Source of the DNA: Bog-473 sp963711065
GTDB lineage: Bacteria; Actinomycetota; Acidimicrobiia; Acidimicrobiales; RAAP-2
DNA length: 64,000 bases
NCBI GenBank assembly: GCA_963711065.1
Contig: CAVQCO010000007.1
Location: 310,001-374,000, forward strand
Reading direction: 5' to 3'
The stretch's first letter is position 1. Each line of letters begins with the position of its first letter. The position numbers were made by a program, and so were the translations under genes. Positions 17,466-25,766 of the stretch are shown piece by piece. Below the pieces are notes generated by a model. It saw nothing but the letters and a program-made list of their open reading frames with translations. It made no database searches and was not told where the DNA came from.

Positions 17466-18228
17466 TCAGCCCGGCAGTCGGCGCCACGCGGCCTGGGGGA
17501 GCAGCCGCAGGGCGGAGAAGACCCACCGCAGCACGCCCGGCGACCAGATCACCGTCTGCCCGCGTTCGAGGCCGCGCACGATATCGGACGCGACCCGGTC
17601 GACCCCGACGGCGAAAGGTGCGGCAGGGCGCCCCGCCGTCATCTTCGTACGCACGAACCCCGGCCGGACGATGTGCACGGAGACGCCGCTCCCGCGCAGG
17701 GCCTCGCCCAGTCCCAGCGCGAAGCCGTCGAGACCGGCCTTGGCGGAGCCGTAGACGATAGTTGGAGCGCCGGACGCGGTAGCCGGCGACCGAGGAGAGC
17801 ACGACGATACGGCCGTGGCCCTGCCGCCTCAGCGCTGCCCCGACGCCGGAGAGTGCTGCCGCGGGCCATGAGAAGTTGACGGTGATCATGTGGGCGATCC
17901 GGCTCGGCTCGGACTCGTCCTCCTCCTGGCGACCCAGCTCCCCGACGGCGACGATGACCAGATCGACGGCTTCGCCGGCGGCCTCGAAGCACCGCCGGAC
18001 CGTCGTGTCGGCGTCGTCGGTCGCGACGGCGTCGAAGACCACCGTCTCCACGTGGGACACCGAAGCCCGGAGGGCCTCCGCCGACCGCTCGAGCGCGGGA
18101 CGGTCCCGCCCCGCCAGGACGACGGACCGGCAGCGCCCGGCGGCGAGCCTCGACACGACCTCGCGGGCGATGTCCGAGGTGCCTCCGAGCACCACGACCG
18201 ATTGCGGGCGACCGAAGGCGTCGTTCAC
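17466..18228 (-). CDS. dprE2: decaprenylphospho-beta-D-erythro-pentofuranosid-2-ulose 2-reductase (DprE2), one-base frameshift
   Basis: NADH-dependent SDR that reduces the 2-keto intermediate to decaprenylphosphoryl-arabinose. Seen: VLGGTSDIAREV near the N-terminus, a catalytic Ser in VVLSSVAGYRVRRSN, and a YGSAK catalytic motif. The frame breaks near 17757: one extra base after the codons for SNY; stepping +1 restores YGSAKAGLDGF and the rest to the stop at 17466. With that base removed the protein is 253 residues; Mycobacterium tuberculosis DprE2 is 254. GTG 18228 overlaps the DprE1 stop (GTGA), so the two are coupled. The enzyme works with DprE1 at the membrane. The break is more likely an assembly error than a lesion. 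Confidence 0.88.
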
Positions 18229-19591
18229 CCTGTGATGCCGAGACGCCGGGAGAGGTCGGACGCCAGGGCCCCGTCGGGGTCGACCCGTTGGCAGGCCGTC
18301 CTCATCTCCTCCAGCCGGGGGTACATGACGGGGAGCAGCTCCGGTCGCAACCGCGCGTCCTTGGCGAGATAGACACGGCCGCCCGCATCGGCGACGACGT
18401 CGTCGAGATGATCGAGGAGGGCCGGCAGTCCGGGTGGGCCGAGCGGGAAGTCGAGAGCCAGCGTCCATCCCTCCTGGGCGAAGGAGAGCGGGCCTGGCGT
18501 CCCCGGGCCGAACCGCTTCAGGACCGCGAGGAACGACGGTATCTGGGACTCCGCGATCGCGTCGACGGCGTGGTGGACGACATCGCCCTTCTCGGGCGAA
18601 ACGGCGAATTGGTATTGCACGAACCCGTCCGGGCCGTACAGCAGGTTCCAGCTGCCGATGCCGTCGAGGGGGTGGAAGAAGCCCGCCAAGGGTCGCAACG
18701 AGCCCACCGAGCTCGAGGATCCCCTGAACCACGCCTCGTTCAGCGCGCGGACGGAAAGCCGGTTGACGAAACCTCGTGGCGCGGGAGTGGGGTACCCGCA
18801 CCCTCGGGTCGCCCGGAATCTCCCGGCACCGCGTGCGCAACCGTGCGGGGAGCGCCTCCGTGGGGGCATGGTCGCCGCGTGTCAGCACGGACCGGTATCC
18901 GCCGTCCCGCTGGCCGACGCAGTCGAGCCAGGCGACGCTGTGACGATATCGATGGTCCGACGCTTCCATCGTGGACATGAGGTCGTCGAGCCGGGAGAAG
19001 CGCTCGGTGTCCACGAGCATCCAGGAGGTCTCGATCGGGAACAGCCGCAAGGTCGCGCTCGACGACGACTCCGGTGAGTCCCATGCCGCCGGCGGTGGCC
19101 CAGAACAAGCCGGCCGGGTCGTCGGGGGCGAGGCGCACCGTCCCCGTCGGCGTGACCAGCGTCATCTCGACGACGTGCCGAGCGAAGCTGCCGTCGCGGT
19201 GGTGGTTCTTCCCGTGGACGTCCGCCGCAATGGCCCCACCGACCGACACGTAGCGAGTGCCCGGCGTGACCCCCACGAACCAACCGGCCGGGATGATGGT
19301 GCGCATCAGGTCGTGCAGACTGACCCCTGCCCCGACCTCGACCGTCCCGCTCCCCTCGTCGACCGCACCGATCCAGTCGAGTCCGGTGACGTCCAACGTC
19401 AGCCCGCCGCTGCATTGCGCGGCGTCCCCGTAGCTCCGGCCGAGGCCGCGGGCGATGACGCCGGTGGTGTGCGTGCGGAGTGCTCGTTCGACGGAGGCGG
19501 CGTCCGCCGGCCGACTGACCAGCGCCGTGGTTGGCGTCGTGCGACCCCAACCGGAGAGCGGCCGGGGTGCGACGTCGACCGAGGGGCTCAC
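18225..19591 (-). CDS. dprE1: decaprenylphospho-beta-D-ribose oxidase (DprE1), two one-base frameshifts
   Basis: FAD-dependent oxidase that, with DprE2, epimerises decaprenylphosphoryl-ribose to -arabinose. N-terminal FAD domain: ARGLGRSYGDAAQ (about 46-58), SVGGAIAADVHGKNHH and the GGMGLTGVV block. C-terminal domain: FHPLDGIGSWN, GPDGFVQYQF, KRFGPGTPGPLSF, YLAKDAR and MYPRLEE, all matching mycobacterial DprE1. The frame breaks near 19055 and again near 18790; each time the +1 frame continues the family sequence. Repaired length is 454 residues (M. tuberculosis 461). The residue aligned with benzothiazinone-target Cys387 is Ala (GWTLALDFP). GTG 19591 overlaps the UbiA stop. Confidence 0.88.
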
Positions 19592-20559
19592 CCGTAGAGC
19601 CCGATGACCATGAGCGCGAGCCAGAGCACCCCGTACCCCTGGAGGATGTGATCGTGGAGGGCCAGCTGCTCCGGCTCACCGCCCTGCCCGGCGTCGAGGA
19701 CGCGGAAGATGTGCAGAACCGCCAGGACGAGGGGGACGACGGTGAGCTCGATCCACACCACACCGTCACCGGCGTGGGCCAGCAGGCCGGTCCGCTCGAA
19801 TGCCCACAGGCAGTACGAGGCCACGGTCACCGTCGCGGAGATCGTCAGGGTCGACTTCAGGAAGGACTCGGTGTACTGGTCGAGGACGAGCCGATGGACG
19901 CCTCGATCGTGGCCGAGGCGTGCGTGCTCCGCGCAGCGCTTCCCCGTCACGAGGAACAGCGCGGCGAACGAGGTGAAGACGAGGAACCAGTTCGACAGGT
20001 GCACGTGGGCCACGACCCCGCCGGCGACCGCTCGGAGCACGAAGCACGAGGCGACGACGGCCAGCTCCATGACCGGCTCTCGCTTGAGCCGCAGGCTGTA
20101 GGCGATGCTCACCGCGGCATAGGTGGCCACCACGACCGCGAAGCCCCACGGGCCGACGAAGAGCGCGGCCGCCATGGCCACGGCAATCAGGCTCGCCCCG
20201 GTGCCCACGGCGAGCCCGGGCCGCAGGGCGCCGCTGGCCACCGGTCTGCGTCGTTTGACCGGGTGGTGCCGATCGGAGTCGGCGTCGATGACGTCGTTGA
20301 CGAGGTACGTGCCCGAGGCGACGACGCAGAACACGAAGAAGGCGGCGGTGACCCGGAGCGTCGTATGCCAGTCCCCGAGGACCCCCGCCGCCACCGGAGC
20401 CATGAACACGAGGACGTTCTTGATCCATTGCCGGGGACGCATGGCCCGGGCGATCAGCACGAGGTTCGCCCGCAGGCCGGTGGCCGGGGGGACGTGCATC
20501 GGGACCACCGTGGCCTCGGTCCTCGGTGCGCCGTCAGGCAGGCGGTCCTCTTGGGTCAT
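19588..20559 (-). CDS. ubiA: decaprenyl-phosphate phosphoribosyltransferase (UbiA family, DPPR synthase)
   Basis: Integral-membrane UbiA prenyltransferase of 323 residues. It transfers 5-phosphoribose from PRPP to decaprenyl phosphate, the first committed step of arabinan donor synthesis. Seen: RPRQWIKNVLVF, the first Asp-rich motif NDVIDADSDRHHPVKRRRP and the second Asp-containing loop near KRCAEHARLG, with about eight or nine membrane segments. The NDxxDxxxDxxHPxKxxRP form is characteristic of the Rv3806c group. ATG 20559 overlaps the upstream stop (ATGA), and its own stop overlaps the DprE1 start (GTGA). Very secure because DprE1 and DprE2 follow directly. Confidence 0.93.
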   Translation of the reverse strand: MTQEDRLPDGAPRTEATVVPMHVPPATGLRANLVLIARAMRPRQWIKNVLVFMAPVAAGVLGDWHTTLRVTAAFFVFCVVASGTYLVNDVIDADSDRHHPVKRRRPVASGALRPGLAVGTGASLIAVAMAAALFVGPWGFAVVVATYAAVSIAYSLRLKREPVMELAVVASCFVLRAVAGGVVAHVHLSNWFLVFTSFAALFLVTGKRCAEHARLGHDRGVHRLVLDQYTESFLKSTLTISATVTVASYCLWAFERTGLLAHAGDGVVWIELTVVPLVLAVLHIFRVLDAGQGGEPEQLALHDHILQGYGVLWLALMVIGLYG

Positions 20560-21836
20560 CGTGCAGCCGCCGACATGGTGATGAAGTCTCGCGCCCACCA
20601 CGACTGGAAGTAGCGTGCGGGCGACCCGGTCATGCCGGGGAGCAGCTCAGTGCCGTTGGCCCCGGTGGCCAGGCCGGTCGGCGTCGCCGGCTGGTAGGTG
20701 CTGTAGTTCACCCAGTCCGTGTTGATGTCCATCTCCATGGCCCGCACGGCGCCGGCCCTGACGAGGATGTTGGCAAGGTCGACGATGTCGAGTCCGGGCC
20801 CACCGACATAGACGAGCGCGCCGTTGGCGGTGACGCCGACCCCGGACCGCCACACGTAGAGGTTGCCGCCGAGTGTCTTCCCCCATTGCCCAGGCGCCGG
20901 GTTGTACGCCCCTGGCACGACCTTGCCGTTGTCGACGAGCAAGTCGAGGTTCTGGCGCACCGAGACGACGTCGGGCCCCATGGAGACGTCACGTCCCCAT
21001 TGCCCGACGGTCGAGGAGCCGTCCTTGTAGACGACGAAGGAGGCGGCCCCCGTCCGCAGACCGACGACCGTCTTGTTGTCCGTGTAGTAGCCCCCGTTGG
21101 CATCGGACATCAAGAAGCCGGCATTGAACGCGGCGACGAGCGACGTGGAGTCCGATGCGGTGATGGGAGCAGTGTGGCTGTAGGGGCCCCCACCCGGGAT
21201 CTGGCTCCCGGAATACAGCGTCGCCCTCAAGAGCTTCGTGTCCATCCAGGCGATGCCCACGACGAAGCTGGTATGGATCGCGCTGGGTCGCAGCATCGTT
21301 TCGTAGACGGCGGGCACGCCCTTCACCAGACGACCGACGGGCGACCACTGGCCCTCGCCGGCAACGGGCGGGCTCGCGAAGGGCACGATGGGGTTCGGGA
21401 CGGGGAGGTGCGGCACGGATGCCGCGACCGGTGTGGCGCCCGAGGACTTCGGTTGGTGGATGGTGCCGGGTGCCAGGGCCCCGCCGATTTTGGGCTGGTG
21501 ATGCGAGTACCACAGGTTCTCGGCCCAGACGACGACGGACGCACCTCCGTGCTCGCGGAACCACTCCGCGGCGCGTGAGCCCATGGAGCTGCCCAGGGCC
21601 GGGTTGGTCAGGGCGCCGCCCAGCGAGATGGCGAGCCAGACGAAGAAGACGCCGACGGCCGCCAGGATGACGGCGACGACCCGGCGGCGGCGGCGGTGGA
21701 CGCGCGCGACCTCGACCAGCGCGCCTTCCTCCGGGATGCCCGGGAGCCCTGCGGGGGCGGCCGGACCTCGACGTCCTCGATGGGCGGGCTCAGCACCGGC
21801 GCTCGACCAGATGGAGAGCCTGCCGGGGGCACGCAC
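20556..21836 (-). CDS. phosphodiester glycosidase family (NAGPA-domain) membrane-anchored protein
   Basis: 426 residues: basic N-terminus (RRRRR), one membrane helix (VVAVILAAVGVFFVWLAI, about 53-70), then an extracytoplasmic NAGPA/DUF2233-type domain with AAFNAGFLM, YYTDNKTVVGLRTG, QNLDLLVDNGKVV and AMEMDINTDWV. Family members remove sugar-phosphate caps or cleave N-acetylglucosamine-1-phosphodiesters. It overlaps UbiA by four bases, so a role in trimming an arabinan or polyprenyl-phosphate glycan is plausible. The start is odd: GTG 21836 lies inside the ferredoxin gene, and no other start exists in this frame before the membrane helix. GTG 21796, on the ferredoxin stop, is in another frame and would need a one-base loss to join. 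Confidence 0.82.
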   Translation of the reverse strand: MRAPGRLSIWSSAGAEPAHRGRRGPAAPAGLPGIPEEGALVEVARVHRRRRRVVAVILAAVGVFFVWLAISLGGALTNPALGSSMGSRAAEWFREHGGASVVVWAENLWYSHHQPKIGGALAPGTIHQPKSSGATPVAASVPHLPVPNPIVPFASPPVAGEGQWSPVGRLVKGVPAVYETMLRPSAIHTSFVVGIAWMDTKLLRATLYSGSQIPGGGPYSHTAPITASDSTSLVAAFNAGFLMSDANGGYYTDNKTVVGLRTGAASFVVYKDGSSTVGQWGRDVSMGPDVVSVRQNLDLLVDNGKVVPGAYNPAPGQWGKTLGGNLYVWRSGVGVTANGALVYVGGPGLDIVDLANILVRAGAVRAMEMDINTDWVNYSTYQPATPTGLATGANGTELLPGMTGSPARYFQSWWARDFITMSAAAR

Positions 21837-22008
21837 GGACCGCCCGCACCGCGTGGTCGACGAGGGCCGGGGCGACGTCCGCTCCGTCGACGATGGGGTA
21901 ACCCCAGCGGTCGAGCTCGATGCGCTCGGGGAGCATCTCAGCGCACAGACCGCGTCCGTCGCAGGCGATCGGATCGATCACCAGGTCCAGACTCCATCGG
22001 CGGCTCAC
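21790..22008 (-). CDS. ferredoxin, small low-potential type
   Basis: 72-residue iron-sulfur protein from GTG 22008, which overlaps the stop of the NuoF-like gene (GTGA). Cysteines: C-x5-C in IACDGRGLCAE and a C-terminal RACPRQAL, three in all. This fits the one-cluster ferredoxin group ([3Fe-4S], or [4Fe-4S] with a non-Cys ligand) that serves P450s and membrane oxidoreductases. Here it probably carries electrons between the NuoF-like dehydrogenase and the cytochrome-like membrane protein of the same operon. It could instead serve the oxygenases of the catabolic island, but the coupling argues for the local chain. Confidence 0.85.
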   Translation of the reverse strand: MSRRWSLDLVIDPIACDGRGLCAEMLPERIELDRWGYPIVDGADVAPALVDHAVRAVRACPRQALHLVERRC

Positions 22009-23316
22009 GACCTGCTCACCAACCTTCTCCTTGTGCTCCCGTCGGCGGACGGGAGCACTCTCGCTGCGCGTGTCCGGGAGCAATACCCTCGACGTTGATG
22101 GGCTACCACCTCTTCGGAGAAAACGCCCAGCCCGCTCCGCACGAACCGGGCGACACCGTCCGGGTGACGGCAGGCGCCTCGTCCCTCCATCAGGTTACAG
22201 ACCTCGAGGATCCGATCGACGCCACGTCCTCCCGCCCCGCCGTACGCCAGGCGCTCCAGGTGGTCCGCCAATTCGGCCAGCCCGTGGACACAGGGGCCGC
22301 ACTGTCCGGCGCCCTGGCCCTCCATGTACCGGACCACGTCCGCCATCTCGGCGAGGGGGCAGACGTCGGCGGGCAGCGGGGCCACCACGCCTGCACCCAG
22401 GGTTGCACCTGCCTGTCGCGCGGCCCTCTCGGACACGATCAGGTCGGCGAACGCCTTCGGAGAGACCCAGCCGCCCCCGTAGCCGCCGAGGAGGACGCCG
22501 CGGGTGCCCGCCAGTTCCTTCGGGCCGAGTCCCGTTGCCCGGCAGAGGGATGAACCGAGCGCCGCCTCGACGACGAGCGGCCGATCGGGCCGGTAGACGG
22601 TCAGGAGCACGGTGCCGGGTTCGTCGGGCGTGCCGACGCCGCGGAACCAGGCCGCCCCGAATCGGGCGACGAGGGCAACGTGGGCAAGGGTCTCGACGTT
22701 CTGGACGAGCGTCGGGCGGGCGCCGACGCCGCGTTCGCGGATGGAGCTCAGGCCCACGAACGACGGGAGGGCGCGGCGGTCACCGGCGACGCCGTTGACG
22801 ACCGCGGACTCCTGGCCGGAGATGTAGGCGTCGGGAGCGACGGCTATCTCGAACTCGAGCGGGTCGAGGCCCGGGGCGCGGCGCTCCGCGACGGCGGCCT
22901 CGACGCTCGCGACACTCCGCGAGGGGACGTAGGCGACCGCCCGCTGCGCGCCCAGCGCCCGGGCCGCGAGCGACAAGCCGTCGAGGACGAGGTGCGGCGC
23001 GGCGCGAGAGCAGCAGCGCGTCCTTACGGCTGGCCGGCTCACCTTCGGCTCCGTTGGCGACGACGACCGCCCGGCGGCGACCGGCCTCCGCGACCGACCT
23101 CCACTTGGTCGCGACGGGGAACCACGCACCGCCGTGCCCGACGAGCCCGCTTCCCTCGAGCTCGTCGATGAAGCGGTGGTCCCATCGCGGCAGGTCCCCC
23201 CACAGCCGGAGGTGGGCCGCGAGCCCGGGTTCGCCGCCGGCGGCGTCGAGCCCGCGCAGGAGCCGCTCCCCGGCGTCCGGCGCCGTCGTGGCGGAGTGGC
23301 CCAGGGTGAGGCTCAC
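22005..23316 (-). CDS. NuoF-like (complex I 51 kDa family) flavoprotein with SLBB and iron-sulfur domains, one-base frameshift
   Basis: Soluble NAD(P)H-FMN-type oxidoreductase subunit. Seen: N-terminal GLVGHGGAWFPVATKW (the NuoF GxGGAGFPxxxKW nucleotide/FMN motif with one change), ANGAEGEPAS, YISGQESAVVNGVAG (family YxxGEExxLxxxxxG), NVETLAHVALVARFG, an SLBB-like stretch and a C-terminal cluster motif with QCGPC and CNLMEGRGAC. NuoF normally has three cysteines in the first motif (C-x2-C-x2-C); only two are here. The frame breaks near 23015 in a CGCGCCGCGCCGC run; the +1 frame continues to 22005 and gives 436 residues. GTG 23316 overlaps the preceding stop. Probable electron input for the ApbE/cytochrome unit. 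Confidence 0.85.
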
Positions 23317-24434
23317 CGCGACGGGGTCCCTGAGATCTGACCGATGAGCGTGCCCGAGCTCGGGTTCAGCGACAGGTTCAGGGTGAGGTTCAGGGAGCCC
23401 GTCGGGCCGCTGACCACGGCCCCGAGGTTGGATCCCTCCAGGGCGGTCACCTGCCCGTTCAGCGGCCCGAAGGTCACCGAACTGCGGCGCATGGCGACGC
23501 CTCCGTTCACGGCGGGGCCGATGATGTGGACTTGCAACGGCGCCGATGTGTCCGCCAGTCGCATGGTGAGGCTGACCTCGGACTCGCCCGCGGCGTTCGG
23601 CGCCGAGGTCGCGACGGTGCCCGAGACCGTGCTCTGGAAGGGGGCGGTCGGAACGGACGGGCTCAGCGCCGGGGTCGCCGAACCGGGCGACGTCGTCGGG
23701 GTCGCCGTCCCCGAGTACGAGGTGGCGGCGGCACCGGAGAGCTGGGCGAGGAGCGCAGGGGAGGTGCCGGCGCGGTGGGACCAGCCGGGTCGCAGCGGCC
23801 CCGCAACGGCGAAGGCCGCGATGACCACCAGGACGGCGGCCCCGGTGACGGCGCCTCCGAGGCGCCAGGTGACCGTGCGCGCCCGGCCCGTGGCCAGCCG
23901 CCAGGCCACCGCCGCCGCCATCGATGCGACACAGGCGACGAAGACCAGGGTCGCGCCGGGCAGCCGGGTATCGGAGCCCGCACCCAGCCCGTGGACGGCG
24001 GCAACGGGCCAGCAGGCGTACGCCAGCCAGTGGACGCCACGCCAGGCGGCGACGCCGATGCGTCGGCGGAGCGCGCTGGTGACGGCGACGGCCAGGAGCA
24101 TGTCGAAGGCGAGTGCCCCGAGTCCGACCCAGATCGGGCGGTACGGGGAGCGGAACGGGATCACGGCGTCGGCCAGGCCGATGGGCACGTAGCCGTCTCC
24201 GATCGTGGAGAGCACGTGGATGCCGATCAGGGCGAGGCAGAAGAGCGACAGGTTCCGGTGGACCGACTGGGAGAGGAAGCGGGGCCAGCGGTCGCTGGTC
24301 CATCCGACCGAGGCGACGATGCCGAGGATCACGGTGGCCGTGAGGACCACCAGCGAGACGAGGCCGGTCGAGCGCGTCAAGTACCACAGGGCGGTCGAGC
24401 CGTGTCCGACCGTCGCCACGATCGCACCCGTCAC
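23313..24434 (-). CDS. ferric-reductase-like transmembrane protein with exported C-terminal domain
   Basis: 373 residues with six predicted membrane helices in residues 12-212. Helix 2 carries His59 and His73 and helix 4 carries His135 and His148, two His pairs spaced 13-14 apart as in bis-heme b ferric-reductase-like domains. After the last helix comes a Ser/Thr/Ala/Pro-rich linker containing SGAAATS (233-239), close to the ApbE flavinylation motif [S/T]-G-A-[S/T]-x-[S/T], and a beta-rich domain of about 110 residues rich in Asn/Leu/Ser/Gly. It is coupled to ApbE by a GTGA overlap. Proposed role: carry electrons across the membrane to an outside flavin or acceptor. Confidence 0.85.
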   Translation of the reverse strand: MTGAIVATVGHGSTALWYLTRSTGLVSLVVLTATVILGIVASVGWTSDRWPRFLSQSVHRNLSLFCLALIGIHVLSTIGDGYVPIGLADAVIPFRSPYRPIWVGLGALAFDMLLAVAVTSALRRRIGVAAWRGVHWLAYACWPVAAVHGLGAGSDTRLPGATLVFVACVASMAAAVAWRLATGRARTVTWRLGGAVTGAAVLVVIAAFAVAGPLRPGWSHRAGTSPALLAQLSGAAATSYSGTATPTTSPGSATPALSPSVPTAPFQSTVSGTVATSAPNAAGESEVSLTMRLADTSAPLQVHIIGPAVNGGVAMRRSSVTFGPLNGQVTALEGSNLGAVVSGPTGSLNLTLNLSLNPSSGTLIGQISGTPSR

Positions 24435-25399
24435 GAGGCCACCGCCGCCACCTGGGAGCGTCGCCCACCGGGGACGGGCCACCCCGAGGTGTACGAGACC
24501 CTCCCGTCGACCCCGACGAGCCGGGCCGGAAGTCTCCGCTCCTCCAGCCAGTCGACGGCACGCCGACCCAGGACGATCGCTGCCGTGGACGCCGCATTCG
24601 CCTGGACACAGGTTGCTGCGGTCACCGAGACGGTGCGCCACCAGGGCTCCACCGGGAGGCACGTCGTCGGATCGAGAATGTGGTGGACCTGGTGCGCACC
24701 CAGCCGCCACCGACGCCCGCCGACTCCCGACGACGCCAGCCCTCCGCTGGAGATGCCGACCGCCTCGGACGCGGTCGGCGCAGTGCAGGTGTCCGCGATG
24801 CCGATCGCGAAGCCGCCCTCCGGTGCAGGACCTGCGGTGGCGGCATCGCCGCCGAGCGACACGAGAACCCCGCACCCGAGCCGCCGGCAGATGGCGGTCG
24901 CGGCGCGATCGGAGGCGAGCGCCTTCGCCGTCGCGCCGAGGTCCAGGCCGGCGTGCTCCGGGAGACGGACGAGTCGTCGCTGCCGGTCGATCCGGACGGA
25001 GCGCCACCCGGGGGCGACGGACGGATCGGGCAGGTCACCGTCGACCCCGAGGCGCACGTCGGCGAAGTCGCGGTCATAGCCCAATCGGCTCATGGCGGCG
25101 CCCAGCGTGGGGTCGACGAGTCCCTGGGTCGCCGCCGCCATGGCCAGCGCGACGTCGATCGCCTCGAACAGGTCGGCGCTGACCTCCGTGGCGGTTCCGG
25201 CGGCGGCATTGAGGCGGCTCAACTCGGAGTCGCTCCGGAACCTGCTGGCCACGCGGTCGATCCGCTGCAGCTCGTGTTCGAGAAGTTCGGACGCCTCCAC
25301 GAGGGAGGAGCCGTCGGTGACGACGAGCTCGGCGATCGTACCGAGCGCAGGGGTCCGGAAGACGTGCTGGGTGTCGAGGGGCGGATGCCGCCGGGACAT
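24431..25399 (-). CDS. apbE: FAD:protein FMN transferase (ApbE family)
   Basis: 322-residue ApbE protein. It attaches FMN covalently to a Thr or Ser of exported redox proteins, using FAD. Seen: ELSRLNAA, LVDPTLGAAMSRLGYD, LDLGATAKALASDRA, VSLGGDAA, SGGLASSGVGGRRWR and HHILDPTTCLPVE, then VTAATCVQANAAST, which contains metal- and substrate-binding residues of the family. No signal peptide is visible, so it may work in the cytoplasm or be anchored another way. ATG 25399 overlaps the preceding stop (TGATG). No classic FMN_bind-domain target gene is adjacent; the nearest candidate site is the SGAAATS segment of the next protein. Confidence 0.93.
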   Translation of the reverse strand: MSRRHPPLDTQHVFRTPALGTIAELVVTDGSSLVEASELLEHELQRIDRVASRFRSDSELSRLNAAAGTATEVSADLFEAIDVALAMAAATQGLVDPTLGAAMSRLGYDRDFADVRLGVDGDLPDPSVAPGWRSVRIDRQRRLVRLPEHAGLDLGATAKALASDRAATAICRRLGCGVLVSLGGDAATAGPAPEGGFAIGIADTCTAPTASEAVGISSGGLASSGVGGRRWRLGAHQVHHILDPTTCLPVEPWWRTVSVTAATCVQANAASTAAIVLGRRAVDWLEERRLPARLVGVDGRVSYTSGWPVPGGRRSQVAAVAS

Positions 25400-25716
25400 C
25401 AACTCGATCCGGTCGTGACCGGAGCGGGGACCGAAGCGCCCTGCGTCGGCGTCGACGGCGGGTTGATCGAGCCCTGCGCCCCGGACGAGGAGGGCCCGGT
25501 CCCGCTGTTGCCCGAGGGGGCGGAGGTGCCCGTCGTCGAGGCGGCACGATGGCCGGGCAGCGCCTTTCCGACGTAGATGCCGAGGGCGCCGACGCCGGCG
25601 ATGATGGCGACGCCGACGGCTGCGGTGATGCTCGACACTCGAGCCAGCGCGCCGTCGCGCCTGACCACCGCCGCATGGCGTCGCTGGGCTGGGGTGGGTT
25701 GCCTGGCACGTGCCAT
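25399..25716 (-). CDS. small single-pass membrane protein, Ser/Gly/Pro-rich outside
   Basis: 105 residues: about 30 basic residues inside, one helix (ITAAVGVAIIAGVGALGIYV, about 30-49), then a low-complexity exported tail rich in Ser, Thr, Gly and Pro. It is the first gene of the ApbE-to-DprE2 run, 50 bases after the histidine-kinase stop. No family recognised. SSGAQGS in the tail is not a good flavinylation site. It may anchor or space a partner of the electron-transfer proteins. Confidence 0.65.
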   Translation of the reverse strand: MARARQPTPAQRRHAAVVRRDGALARVSSITAAVGVAIIAGVGALGIYVGKALPGHRAASTTGTSAPSGNSGTGPSSSGAQGSINPPSTPTQGASVPAPVTTGSS

Positions 25717-25766
25717 GCTCCAAAGGGTACGGAGGCACCCTGACGTCTACATGAAGAAGAGGCTGT

